Source: Neochlamydia sp. AcF84 (lineage in GTDB: Bacteria; Chlamydiota; Chlamydiia; Chlamydiales; Parachlamydiaceae). From it: 63,140 bases of DNA. The notes below the pieces were generated by a model, which had not been told where the DNA came from, did no database searches, and was given only the letters and a program-made list of their open reading frames with translations. The stretch's first letter is position 1. Each line of letters begins with the position of its first letter. The stretch is from contig NZ_VJOT01000074.1 in assembly GCF_011087585.1 (NCBI RefSeq), forward strand, positions 1-63,140. The letters run 5' to 3'. Below, piece after piece: positions 9,224-18,299 of the stretch. A program made the translations under genes and the position numbers.

Positions 9224-10816
9224 TTGTATGATCGAGATAAAAAAATTGAGCGCACTACCATGCAAGGCATCCTAAATTCTTCAAAAACCTTCCCCCTACT
9301 CCTATTTCTTGTCCTTGGAAAGGCTGCCATCATGATTTTAACCATTCTCTATAGCCCTATTGGCTTGGGGCCAGACGAGGCTCAATATTGGACATGGAGC
9401 CAAGATCTTAGTTGGGGTTATTATAGTAAGCCGCCCGGCATTGCTTGGCAAATCTGGTTGGGCACTCATTTGCTAGGAAATACAGAGCTAGGGGTACGCT
9501 GTATGTCTGTAGTTTTAGCAGCCCTCTATCCTCTTTTGATTTACTCCTTAACATGGAGTTGCGGATTAAAGCCTAAGACATGCTTTTGGGCAGGGCTCGT
9601 TATGGCTTTAACCCCTCTAGGCATGGCAGGAAGCTTTTTTGCTATTACGGATGGGGGGATGATGCTCTTTTGGATCTTGGCATGCCTAGTGATAGCTTAT
9701 GCTTTAAATAGAGATCAGACGCCTTCTTACTGGCTTTTAGGCCTAATCGTGGGATTAGGAGCTCTTTTTAAATGGCCTATCTATATTCTATGGCTAGGGA
9801 TTCTTTGCCTTTTCCCTCTCTATCCTCGGCTCATCCATCGCCATTTTTTAATAGGCTTAGCTATTTCACTTTTAGGGCTTTTTCCTTCAATAGTTTGGAA
9901 TGCCCAGCATGATTGGGTAACTTTTCGTCATGTTTTTTCTACCCTGTATCTCCCCCCAGTTCCTTTAAAGGCAAAATCTACCTTTTTCAATGGCAATTTT
10001 TGGGAGTTTCTAGGAGCTCAATCAGCCTTGCTCTCGCCTGTTGTTTTTATACTTTTACTCCTTAGCCTTTATAGGTTATACAAAGAGCGGCATACGCTCC
10101 CTTCTGCTTTATGCTTTTGCGGTTTCCTTTGCTTTTCTTTGCTTAGCCTATTTTTAACGCTCTCTATTTTTAAAAAATTGCAAGGCAATTGGGGAGATTT
10201 TGCCTTTCCTTCAGGAATGGTATGTCTCTGCTGGTTTTGCTGTGAACGAGCGCAAAAAATGCTTTTTTGGCTAAAAGGAGGGCTTGTTCTCTCCCTTTTA
10301 TTATGTCTATTAGCTTTTCTACTCCCCACCCTGCAACCCTCTCTTGCTTTTAACATCCCTTATAAAATTAATCCCTTCAAGCATAACCTAGGATGGAGCA
10401 CCTTGCGTCAGGAATTGGCTACTATAAAGGTAGATCCTACGAAGGAATTTTTATTTAGCGATAAGTACCAGATGAGTAGCCTCTTAAGTTTTTATAATCC
10501 AACTCAGCAAAGAGCTTATTTTTTAAATTTACAAGGAGCAAGAAAAAATCAATTTTCCTTTTGGCCTAGCATGAAAGAAGAGCAGCTAGGAAAAACGGGA
10601 TATTTTATTGTAACTGAGAATAGTCCCCATCTTGATCAGCTGGATGATCTTCAGATCCAACACTACTGCCACTTACTTGCCAAATATTTTCAGACAGTTG
10701 AATTTAAAGAAAAAAAAATTCTTTTCTCCCTTGGCCATCAGAAAGTTAAAGAAGCGGCTTTATTTAAATGTATTAATTATCAAGGCCTCCTCCCGGCTGA
10801 TCCAGAGTTATATTGA
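9224..10816 (+). CDS. ArnT/PMT-type membrane glycosyltransferase (GT39/GT83-like)
   Basis: A 530-residue polytopic membrane protein with at least ten hydrophobic segments. The first extracytoplasmic loop carries the acidic motif GPDEAQYWTWSQD followed by GYYSKPPGIAW, the signature of dolichyl/undecaprenyl-phosphate sugar transferases (PMT_2 domain). Such enzymes transfer sugars such as aminoarabinose or mannose from a lipid carrier to lipid A or proteins on the outer face of the inner membrane. The substrate is unknown. The N-terminal twelve residues are hydrophilic and lack a visible ribosome binding site. Met13 at 9260 is an alternative start. Confidence 0.85.
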   Translation: MYDRDKKIERTTMQGILNSSKTFPLLLFLVLGKAAIMILTILYSPIGLGPDEAQYWTWSQDLSWGYYSKPPGIAWQIWLGTHLLGNTELGVRCMSVVLAALYPLLIYSLTWSCGLKPKTCFWAGLVMALTPLGMAGSFFAITDGGMMLFWILACLVIAYALNRDQTPSYWLLGLIVGLGALFKWPIYILWLGILCLFPLYPRLIHRHFLIGLAISLLGLFPSIVWNAQHDWVTFRHVFSTLYLPPVPLKAKSTFFNGNFWEFLGAQSALLSPVVFILLLLSLYRLYKERHTLPSALCFCGFLCFSLLSLFLTLSIFKKLQGNWGDFAFPSGMVCLCWFCCERAQKMLFWLKGGLVLSLLLCLLAFLLPTLQPSLAFNIPYKINPFKHNLGWSTLRQELATIKVDPTKEFLFSDKYQMSSLLSFYNPTQQRAYFLNLQGARKNQFSFWPSMKEEQLGKTGYFIVTENSPHLDQLDDLQIQHYCHLLAKYFQTVEFKEKKILFSLGHQKVKEAALFKCINYQGLLPADPELY

Positions 10817-10962
10817 TCTTAAAGAAACACTTAAAAAAAGAAGCAGGCCAATAAGTTCTAAGCACTCAATCATCAAGAGAGAGGCGACAAAAAGCTCTTT
10901 CTTTTTCGATTTTAGAGCTTTACATCTAGAATATTAATAAGCTTTTACGCTACAATGAGACC

Positions 10963-11167
10963 ATGAAAGCAGAATATCCTAGCTGCTGTTTGGGACTCCT
11001 TGGGAAGATAAAGCCAATCAACGATATTATTTTTTTGGGGGATCACGACGCTAGCCACTCGGTGCCAGAATACCTGTTATTCGAGGCATCGATCGCTAGG
11101 GAGTGGACCCACCTATACAGACTGTGTTGATTACGCAGTTTTCCAAGCCCCTTACAGCGGCCTTTTT
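10963..11167 (+). ncRNA. ssrS: candidate 6S RNA (rod-shaped structured RNA)
   Basis: The sequence folds by eye into one long interrupted rod, the hallmark of 6S RNA, the inhibitor/decoy of sigma-70 RNA polymerase. Pairings from outside in: 10982-10989 (GCTGCTGT) with 11154-11161 (ACAGCGGC); CTTGGGAA with TTTTCCAAG; AATCAAC with GTTGATT; CCACTC with GAGTGG; GGTGCC with GGCATC; and an apical GAATA/TATTC hairpin with loop CCTGT. A large internal bubble lies in the middle. A -10-like TACAAT sits at 10951-10956, and T runs follow at 11163-11167 and 11183-11189. It lies between convergent genes. The family assignment rests on shape, not on a covariance-model hit. Confidence 0.6.
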
Positions 11168-11270
11168 ACCCTCGCTGAGCTCTTTTTTTAAGCCCTTCAT
11201 TTAAGCTAGCCCTTTTAGTAAAGCGCATGGATCCATTTAACCTTAAAAAAGAGAAGGTTATTGCTCTTAT

Positions 11271-12002
11271 TTAAAATAGATCGATTCGTTGAGAAGTTTT
11301 TCGATGAGGAATTTGGGTGATTTTGCAAGCTTCAGAGAGAGAGAAAATTTCAACTTTAAAATAAGCTTCTAAGGTTTTTAAAAATCTATCCACCACTTCT
11401 TGCTTACTTGGCAAATACTCACCTAACTTGCATAGGAAATTATTATGAGAGCGTTGTTCACGATACCCAGGCATTTTAGGAGGCATTTTTAGGTAAGCCA
11501 TGTTTTCTGCCTGGTAGTCCCACAAAAATGAAGTATGATGGAGCCAACGATTTTTCGTCATATATTGGGCATTCCCTCCACATTTTCTTCCTTTAATCAC
11601 ATAATCATTCTCACATAAACGCAATTCTATCTCCTTAAAGACCCCACGATAAAAAATCTCGCTCCACCGAAAAACAGCTTGTGGATAGCAGGGAATGCCC
11701 AGATCTGCCTGATTAAAAATAAAAGTCTTTATTATAGAATTCGCATCAATGAAAACGGTCCCTCCCCCACTGAATCGGCGAATCAGCGGCACAGGCTGCC
11801 TTCGAAATTTCTCCAGATCGATAACTTTTTCAGGCGAAGAAGATATCCCCATAACGATCGCTTCTGGAGGGTTGGGGTTGATTAAACACCAATTGCGTTG
11901 ATCGGCGCGCAAAAGAGCTTCTTCTAGCTGCAATTGCTCCAGGATAGTAGATTGGCTTAAAAGCAGCAAATTAAGAGGGGGACGCAAGAGGAGGTTACTC
12001 AC
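11271..12002 (-). CDS. lplA: lipoate-protein ligase A family protein
   Basis: A 243-residue cofactor ligase that attaches lipoate (or octanoate) to E2 and GcvH-type domains in the cytoplasm. The BPL/LplA fold is shown by PLIRRFSGGGTVFIDANS and GRKCGGNAQYMTKNRWLHHT. GTG at 12002 is the chosen start: it overlaps the last 8 bp of mnmG, has GAAGGAA directly before it, and gives a family-like N-terminus. The longer open frame to 12086 would run 92 bp into mnmG. Pairing with mnmG matches CT498-CT499 of Chlamydia, so translational coupling is likely. Confidence 0.85.
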   Translation of the reverse strand: MSNLLLRPPLNLLLLSQSTILEQLQLEEALLRADQRNWCLINPNPPEAIVMGISSSPEKVIDLEKFRRQPVPLIRRFSGGGTVFIDANSIIKTFIFNQADLGIPCYPQAVFRWSEIFYRGVFKEIELRLCENDYVIKGRKCGGNAQYMTKNRWLHHTSFLWDYQAENMAYLKMPPKMPGYREQRSHNNFLCKLGEYLPSKQEVVDRFLKTLEAYFKVEIFSLSEACKITQIPHRKTSQRIDLF

Positions 12003-13890
12003 TTCCTTCACTGTTAGGAAAAGAAGAAAGGGCCTCTTGATTGACCAGCTCAAAATTTTTATTAGCATTAAATCGCACCAAGGCAATCATTAGAACAGAA
12101 ATATCTGCTGGCGAAACTCCTGAAAGGCGTGAAGCCTGTCCTAGATTTAAGGGATGGGCATCTGCTAGTTTTTGGAGAGCTTCATTTCTTAAGCCCGTAA
12201 TAGAGGCAAAATCGAAATCTTTAGGGATGAGAATATGCTCAAGATGAGCCAATTTAGCGACTTCGCCATGCTGACGTTGAATATACCCTGCATATTTTAG
12301 AGCAAGCTCAATCTGAAAGTTAATTTCCATACCGTAATTCTGCATCTCAGCGGGATAATCATTTAATAAACTTGCATAATTATTTTCTGGGCGGCAAAGA
12401 AGCTGCGCTAGGCTATACCCTTTTCCTTTGAGCTGAACAAAAGCTTTTTCCAGTCGATTCACGCCTTCTTGAATCATTTTTTCTTTATATTTAAGAGAAG
12501 CATAGCGTTTTTCTTCTATCAGGCCAATTTCATAACCATAGTGGCGCAATCTAAGGTCGGCATTATCTTGCCTGAGCAAAAGACGGTGCTCGGCTCGGCT
12601 AGTAAACATGCGATAAGGCTCCTCTAAACCCTTAGTGACCAGATCATCGATCATTACACCAATATAAGCTTCCGATCTTTTCAAGATTAATGGGGGTTTA
12701 GCTTGTACATGATGAGCGGCATTAATTCCTGCCATTAATCCTTGTCCAGCAGCTTCTTCGTACCCTGAAGTTCCATTGATTTGCCCAGCAAGAAAAAGTC
12801 CTTCTATCGTCTTACATTGCAAAGAGCTATCAATTTGCCCACTGACTACATAGTCATATTCGATAGCATAAGCAGGACGCATGATTTCAGCATTTCTTAA
12901 AGCAGGAATACTTTTAATGAAAGCCATTTGTACATCAAAAGGGAGAGAAGAAGAGACCCCATTAACATATACCTCTTCTGTTTTTAAGCCCTCAGGCTCC
13001 AAAAAAATTTGATGGCGCTCTTTATCTGCAAAGCGCACGATTTTATCTTCAATCGAGGGACAATAGCGGGGGCCCACGCCTGTGATTTTACCTGAATACA
13101 TAGGAGAGCGATGAATATTTTCTAAAATGATCTTTTTAGTTTCTTCGGTAGTATAAGTGATATAGCAAGATATTTGAGGTAAGCGATTGATGGGCTCATC
13201 ATCGAAAGAGAACTTCACATTCGGATCGCCGGGCTGCTCTTCAGTGTGACTATAATCGATCGATCGCTGGTTCACTCGTGGTGGAGTACCTGTTTTTAGA
13301 CGCCCTAACTTTAAACCTAGCTTGATCAAGCTAGCTGATAAGCCCACAGCAGGCTGGTCACCAGCACGGCCGCCGGCATAGTTAGTCTCCCCAATATGCA
13401 GCAAGCCTCGCATAAAAGTTCCGGAAGAAATCACTAAAGCTGAGCAATAATAAAGAATGCCTTCCTTAGTAATGACCCCTTGGATACGATCTTGTTCAAC
13501 AATTAATTCTTCAATGGTCCCTTGTTTAATTTCTAAGCCAGGCGTTTTCTCCAAGCGATGCTTCATCTCCAACTGATAAGCGGCTTTATCGGCTTGCGCT
13601 CTAGGAGCCCATACCGCAGGACCTTTAGTCGCATTCAACATCCGAAATTGAATTCCTGTACAATCGATAGCTTTGCCCATTTCTCCACCTAGGGCATCGA
13701 TTTCCCGGACAATATGGCCTTTAGCCACACCCCCTACAGCAGGATTGCAGCTCATTTTTCCAATCGTATCCAAATTCATTGTTAATAGAAGTGTCCTTGC
13801 ACCTAGGCGAGCAGAAGCTAAAGCAGCTTCACAACCTGCATGGCCAGCTCCCATGATAATAACATCATACTTGGTTGGATATTTCCACAT
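11995..13890 (-). CDS. mnmG: tRNA uridine-5-carboxymethylaminomethyl modification enzyme MnmG (GidA)
   Basis: An FAD-dependent enzyme that acts with MnmE to install the (carboxymethyl)aminomethyl group on U34 of certain tRNAs. It shows the dinucleotide-binding VIIMGAGHAGCEAA near the N-terminus, CNPAVGGVAKGHIVREIDALG, the GidA signatures (GLKLGRLKTGTPPRV, GSLFLAGQINGT-like block) and the C-terminal helical domain ending LSGVSPADISVLM. The ATG at 13890 (MWKYPTKYDV) is chosen by family length. A longer reading from a TTG at 13926 is possible. The position between the COX24-like mini-gene/dnaB and lplA follows the Chlamydia order. Confidence 0.93.
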   Translation of the reverse strand: MWKYPTKYDVIIMGAGHAGCEAALASARLGARTLLLTMNLDTIGKMSCNPAVGGVAKGHIVREIDALGGEMGKAIDCTGIQFRMLNATKGPAVWAPRAQADKAAYQLEMKHRLEKTPGLEIKQGTIEELIVEQDRIQGVITKEGILYYCSALVISSGTFMRGLLHIGETNYAGGRAGDQPAVGLSASLIKLGLKLGRLKTGTPPRVNQRSIDYSHTEEQPGDPNVKFSFDDEPINRLPQISCYITYTTEETKKIILENIHRSPMYSGKITGVGPRYCPSIEDKIVRFADKERHQIFLEPEGLKTEEVYVNGVSSSLPFDVQMAFIKSIPALRNAEIMRPAYAIEYDYVVSGQIDSSLQCKTIEGLFLAGQINGTSGYEEAAGQGLMAGINAAHHVQAKPPLILKRSEAYIGVMIDDLVTKGLEEPYRMFTSRAEHRLLLRQDNADLRLRHYGYEIGLIEEKRYASLKYKEKMIQEGVNRLEKAFVQLKGKGYSLAQLLCRPENNYASLLNDYPAEMQNYGMEINFQIELALKYAGYIQRQHGEVAKLAHLEHILIPKDFDFASITGLRNEALQKLADAHPLNLGQASRLSGVSPADISVLMIALVRFNANKNFELVNQEALSSFPNSEGSE

Positions 13891-13975
13891 AAAAATTAAA
13901 GATTGAAAGAATGATTTGAGAAGCAAAAGAGAACGCAGGGGTTCTCTTTAAAACTCTGCCAGCTTTTTTAGCCGG

Positions 13976-14062
13976 TTAGGTTTTGTGACGATCACGTCTA
14001 CTACGCTTTTTGCGCTTATGCTTTGCAATTTTGTATCTGCGCTTCTTTTTTACAGATGACAT
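13976..14062 (-). CDS. 28-residue AURKAIP1/COX24-domain basic mini-protein
   Basis: A short gene with ATG at 14062, a good ribosome binding site (GGGAGA, five bases upstream) and stop at 13976. The product is almost entirely basic: it begins MSSVKKKRRYKIAKHKRKKR and ends RDRHKT. This matches the AURKAIP1/COX24 C-terminal motif (PF08213-like), known from mitochondrial ribosome-associated proteins and tiny bacterial ribosome-associated proteins. A ribosomal role is inference. It lies 85 bp upstream of mnmG. Right after its stop, CCGGCT and AGCTGG can form a small hairpin. Confidence 0.7.
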   Translation of the reverse strand: MSSVKKKRRYKIAKHKRKKRSRRDRHKT

Positions 14063-14404
14063 AGTTTCTCCCGAACAACAGTTATATATTTTAAATTTAA
14101 ATGCTTAAAAGGCTAATTTGGGGAATGATACTCTATTTGGCATTAAAAAGTAAAGTCATATCTTGAAGAGAAAAGGGGTAAAGCTTTTTGCCTTTCATAG
14201 CAAATCTCTTTACTTCCACTAAAGCGCTCATTAAGCTTCTTTTACTCTTATTTAGCAACTCTTCAGCCTCCTTTGATTCTTGCTATAGAAATCCAAAAAA
14301 TTTATAAAATATATAGAGTACCGATAGGCCTTGATAGGCTTAAACTTAACTAGTTATTTCCTTTGCTAGGGATAGGAAAAGAGCTAGAAAAACAAAAGAA
14401 TGCT
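14063..14404. other. non-coding stretch between dnaB and the COX24-like mini-gene
   Basis: About 340 bp of AT-rich DNA downstream of dnaB. It probably contains the promoter of the COX24-like gene (T- and A-rich tracts near 14080-14150), but no -35/-10 pair is clear enough to call. No small gene or RNA was found. Confidence 0.3.
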
Positions 14405-15850
14405 TTAATTAAAATTGCCAAATTCGGAGGCCATCTCTTTTTCTGCAGAGGCATTGGGATCGTATTTAACAGGAATATAATTAGCAAACTGCACGATTTC
14501 TTTCCGATAGGTGAAGTTAATACTTCCTACTCCACCATGGCGGTTTTTAGCTACGATCAATTCAGCCATGCCAGGTTTATCCATCGGATCATAATATTCT
14601 CGCCTCAATAAGAATAAAATAATGTCCGAGTCTTGCTCAATGCTTCCACTTTCACGCAAATCACTCATCATCGGGCGGTGTCCTTGACGCTCTTCTACTT
14701 TTCGCGACAGCTGTGAGAGGCATAGGACAGGAATATTAAGCTCCCTTGCCAAATTCTTTAGCAAGCGTGAGATCTCTGAGATTTCATTTTGACGATTTTC
14801 CTGTCCTCGAAAAGAGCCAGAGCCTGTAATCAACTGCAAATAGTCTATCACTAAAAACCCTATGCCGTAAGTTTCTTTCATACGTCGGGCACGTGCTCTT
14901 AAATCTGTAATTTTAAGTCCTGGCTGATCATCAATGACCATGACATGATTTTGCATCATATTGACAGCTGAGACAATCCTTTGGTATTCAATGCCATTTA
15001 AAGAACCTGTTTTAATTTTATCTGACTCAACCTCCGATTGGGAACAAATAATTCGATGCACGAGCTGCTCTGCACTCATCTCTAAGGAAAAAACCCCTAC
15101 GGGCATATTGCTCTTAAAGCAGACATTTTCGGCAATGTTGATGGCCAAGGCCGTTTTACCCATAGCGGGACGAGCAGCAAGGATCATCAAATTAGAATTG
15201 TTAAGTCCATTAATTAACTTATCCAGGTCGGTATAGTAAGTAGGAAGGCCCGTAATGCCGCTTTCTTCCGGCCCACGTTCTTGATAACGAACCTGCCGCT
15301 CTTCTAAAGCTTTCAAAAAAGGAGTAGCAGTTTCAGCCTTAACGCCCGATAAAATTTGGCTAATCAGCTTACCTGTCGTCTGATTGGCAGTTTGGCTTAT
15401 TTGATAAAAAAGTTGTTGGGCTTCATCTAAAGCACCTAGCACATCTTGTGGCTCTTCCAGGGCTTTTTTTTCAACCACTTGAGACGTATTAATCATGCGT
15501 CTTAAAATAGCTTTGTTGCGAACAATGTCGGTGTATTCTTCAATATAGGCGGAAGTACCAGCATATTGAGCTAAAGTTGTTATATAAGCAGCTCCCCCTG
15601 CAGCTTTTAGCTTACCTAAGCGCTTTAACTCTTCACAAACAAGATGCACATCAGCAGGCTTATCATTTTTATAGGAAGTCTTAAGAACCTCGAAGATTAT
15701 TTTATGCTCGGTGTAATAAAAATCGGCTTCATCTAGGCCATCCGCCGCAATGTTAAGGCCGTTGACACTGGTAAGCATGCACCCTAGAACCATCATTTCT
15801 GATTCTTTAGAGTTAGGAGCAACACGAACTTTAGAAGGATTATCTGACAT
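14405..15850 (-). CDS. dnaB: replicative DNA helicase DnaB
   Basis: A ~481-residue RecA-fold hexameric helicase that unwinds DNA at the replication fork and loads primase. The N-terminal helical domain starts with SKESEMMVLGCML. The Walker A motif is ARPAMGKT (about residues 226-233). Walker B is in FLVIDYLQLI, followed by CLSQLSRKVEERQGHRPMMS and DLRESGSIEQDSD. ATG at 15850 (MSDNPSKV) is preferred over a GTG six bases upstream. It lies upstream of mnmG as in Chlamydia (CT497-CT498). Confidence 0.95.
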   Translation of the reverse strand: MSDNPSKVRVAPNSKESEMMVLGCMLTSVNGLNIAADGLDEADFYYTEHKIIFEVLKTSYKNDKPADVHLVCEELKRLGKLKAAGGAAYITTLAQYAGTSAYIEEYTDIVRNKAILRRMINTSQVVEKKALEEPQDVLGALDEAQQLFYQISQTANQTTGKLISQILSGVKAETATPFLKALEERQVRYQERGPEESGITGLPTYYTDLDKLINGLNNSNLMILAARPAMGKTALAINIAENVCFKSNMPVGVFSLEMSAEQLVHRIICSQSEVESDKIKTGSLNGIEYQRIVSAVNMMQNHVMVIDDQPGLKITDLRARARRMKETYGIGFLVIDYLQLITGSGSFRGQENRQNEISEISRLLKNLARELNIPVLCLSQLSRKVEERQGHRPMMSDLRESGSIEQDSDIILFLLRREYYDPMDKPGMAELIVAKNRHGGVGSINFTYRKEIVQFANYIPVKYDPNASAEKEMASEFGNFN

Positions 15851-15856
15851 ACCCAC

Positions 15857-16257
15857 ATCTCATTAAATTTGGATAAAACTATACTATAAACCTCTAGTTT
15901 ATCCCAAGAAATTGCCGTTCATTTCGTTAGCTTTAGCTCTTAATCCTCCTTAATTTTCTTAACTTAAGTTTCTTAATATGAAAGGCTTAAAATTATTTAA
16001 TTTATAGTTTAGTAAATATTTATTTACATAGATCAAAGCCCACCATTAAAGAAATGCTATAAGTTAAGATTTATCGGCTATTAGCAAAAACAAGAGGAAT
16101 GAAAGTAGCTTAAGTACTGAATTAATGGCAGGCTTTGCCTTAATTTTTTAAGCTGTCTTGTAACCTATTAAAAATCAAAATGACATTCATTCAACAGCTG
16201 ACGCTATGTTAAAAAAATTCTTGTCAATTCTATAAAAATCTTTTAAATAAAGGGGGT
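15857..16257. other. divergent intergenic region between dnaB and rpoN
   Basis: About 400 bp of very AT-rich DNA that must hold the promoters for dnaB (leftward) and rpoN (rightward). AAAGGGGG lies directly before the rpoN start. No operator or RNA structure was recognised. Confidence 0.35.
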
Positions 16258-17742
16258 ATGAGTGATCCAATTTCTTTAAACCTATTAGCTCGCCAAGCCA
16301 CAAGCCTTAAGCAAACGCAGCGCCTGATGATGTCGCCGCAAATGCAACAGGCTATTCATTTACTGCAAATGCCTGTGCTAGAGCTTTCAGCCACAGTGGA
16401 GCAAGAACTTCAACAAAACCCTTTGCTCGACTTTATCGAGGATGAAGAAGAGCATTCTAGTTTAAAAAAGTTAGAAGAAGAAAATGCGGAAATTCCTGAA
16501 GAGGGCGAGCAACAACCTGAAAAAGAATTAACTTTTAATGAGAATGATTTTGAGATTATGAAAAAACTCGATGAAGAGTTTCGGGACTATCTATATGATC
16601 TTCCTCCCTCTAACCATCGCACACGAGAAGAAGAGAAGCTTAAAACATTTCAGGAAAGCTCCATTTATGCGGAAAGTTCTCTTTTTGAACATTTAATGCA
16701 ACAGGCAAAAGAATCCTTTGATTGCGAAGAAGATAGAGCAATAGCTGAAGCAATCATTGGTAACTTCGATGAGAATGGATTTTTGCAAACCCCTGTCCAA
16801 GAAATCGCTTTGCTTTATAATTTTCCTATAGAAAAAATTAAAAACCTTTTGAAAACAATACAAGCTTTCGAGCCCTATGGGGTTGGAGCAGCTAATATGC
16901 AAGAATCTTTGCTGATTCAATTACGTTGTCGCCAAAAGCATCATACTCTCGCCTACAAAATTCTTGAAGAACATTATGAGGACCTTATTCATAATCGCAT
17001 TCCTTCTATTAACAAAAAGCTTGCTTGCTCTTCGGAAGAAATCTCAAAGGCTTTGCAAAAAGATATTTCTCGCTTGGATCTGCATCCTGGAACAGGACAT
17101 TTCAAACATTTTGTCCAATATATTACTCCAGATGCTACTATTGAAATAAATAATGATAACTTAGCTGTACGCATAAACAATGATTTCCTACCCTCCATGC
17201 GGATTAACAGACGTTATTTACAGATGCTAGAGGACGAATCCCTTTCTGCAGATACCAAAGAGTTTATTCGTACTAAGTTATCCTCGGCTAAATGGCTCTT
17301 TAAAAATGTCCATCAGCGCAATGACACTCTTTTAAAAATCTTAGAACTACTTACCAATCAGCAAAAGGAATTTTTTTTGGATGATTGCGGCAAGCTTATG
17401 CCTTTAACCATGAAATCAATAGCCGAACAATTAAACTTGCATGAATCTACTATTGCCCGCGCAGTTGCTAATAAATATATTGATACTCCCCGCGGGATTC
17501 TGCCTTTGCGCTCTTTTTTTACAAATGCTTTACAATCAGAAAAAGGAGAAGACATTTCTTCTAATACTATAAAAAACTTACTAAAGGAAGTAATTAGCCA
17601 AGAAGATAAAAAACATCCTTTGTCCGATGCCAATTTATCTAAGCTATTAACGGAAAAAGGAATGGACTGCGCTAGACGTACAATAGCCAAATATCGAGCA
17701 GAACTCAAGCTAGGCAATGCTCAGCAAAGGCGCCAATATTAA
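16258..17742 (+). CDS. rpoN: RNA polymerase sigma-54 factor
   Basis: A 494-residue alternative sigma factor that directs polymerase to -24/-12 promoters and needs an AAA+ activator (NtrC/AtoC type). Region I is seen as the Gln/Leu-rich start (SLKQTQRLMMSPQMQQAIHL). An acidic region II spans about residues 60-105. The core-binding and HTH regions follow (MKSIAEQLNLHESTIARAV). The RpoN box is ARRTIAKYRAEL near residues 472-483. Known chlamydial sigma-54 regulons control developmental-cycle genes. The gene stands alone. The strong AGGGGG sits unusually close (one base) to the ATG, so real initiation could be slightly different. Confidence 0.95.
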   Translation: MSDPISLNLLARQATSLKQTQRLMMSPQMQQAIHLLQMPVLELSATVEQELQQNPLLDFIEDEEEHSSLKKLEEENAEIPEEGEQQPEKELTFNENDFEIMKKLDEEFRDYLYDLPPSNHRTREEEKLKTFQESSIYAESSLFEHLMQQAKESFDCEEDRAIAEAIIGNFDENGFLQTPVQEIALLYNFPIEKIKNLLKTIQAFEPYGVGAANMQESLLIQLRCRQKHHTLAYKILEEHYEDLIHNRIPSINKKLACSSEEISKALQKDISRLDLHPGTGHFKHFVQYITPDATIEINNDNLAVRINNDFLPSMRINRRYLQMLEDESLSADTKEFIRTKLSSAKWLFKNVHQRNDTLLKILELLTNQQKEFFLDDCGKLMPLTMKSIAEQLNLHESTIARAVANKYIDTPRGILPLRSFFTNALQSEKGEDISSNTIKNLLKEVISQEDKKHPLSDANLSKLLTEKGMDCARRTIAKYRAELKLGNAQQRRQY

Positions 17743-18299
17743 AGTTTTTTTTCGAAAAATATGTAAAAGGTAACGACTTACTTTTTATCTCTACTCAATT
17801 TTTCAATCCTTGAAGTGAGTTTAATAGAGATCTGATGCAATCGATAAACTTGGGAGAAAGAGATCCTGACGACTAAGAAAAACTGCTTAAAAAATAGAGA
17901 AAAAATGGTTTAGCTAAAAAATTTACGCCGTCTAGCAGAAAAGGCAAATTAAACCTAATATTGGGTTACTTTATAAACTTAAGAGCTAAGCTTTATTTTT
18001 AGCATGAATGAGCTTACACTTTAAGCTGCACTAGATAAAAAAGGATGAAATCGCTGCTTATAATTTTGCTTTGAAAACATCTCCTTTCACCGTTTCCTAT
18101 CGGTGTAAGCTGCTAGCAGCTAATAAGCTATTATGAAGGACTCAAATTAGTAAACTTAGACGATTGATTTAGCAGCAGGTGCGAATATAGAGGGAGCTGG
18201 AAAAAGAGACCTTTTACTCTTAGCCAAAAAAATTTATCTCCTCATCCTTGCAAGCTATTATGCTGGTATATTGAATTATTTAATTATGTAGGACAAGTT
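17743..18299. other. intergenic region with a 14-bp palindrome
   Basis: No gene is supported between rpoN and the SulP gene. A perfect palindrome AGCTGCTAGCAGCT lies at 18108-18121, shortly after a small CACCG/CGGTG hairpin. Either could be a transcription factor site or a terminator stem, but no T run follows. The remainder is AT-rich. Confidence 0.35.

Noticed and set aside
10632-10937. A 101-codon plus-strand frame overlapping the end of the glycosyltransferase gene
   Set aside because: It overlaps a well-supported gene in another frame, has Lys-runs typical of out-of-frame reading and no family features.
10963-11127. A 54-codon open frame starting ATGAAAGCAGAA
   Set aside because: It lies inside the strongly paired rod-shaped RNA and lacks a ribosome binding site; the RNA explains the sequence better.
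12003-12086. Extending lplA by 28 codons to 12086
   Set aside because: The extension lies inside mnmG and does not resemble the family N-terminus; GTG at 12002 next to GAAGGAA is better.
18108-18121. 14-bp palindrome as a terminator of rpoN
   Set aside because: Over 360 bp from the rpoN stop and no T run follows; kept only as a note in the intergenic entry.
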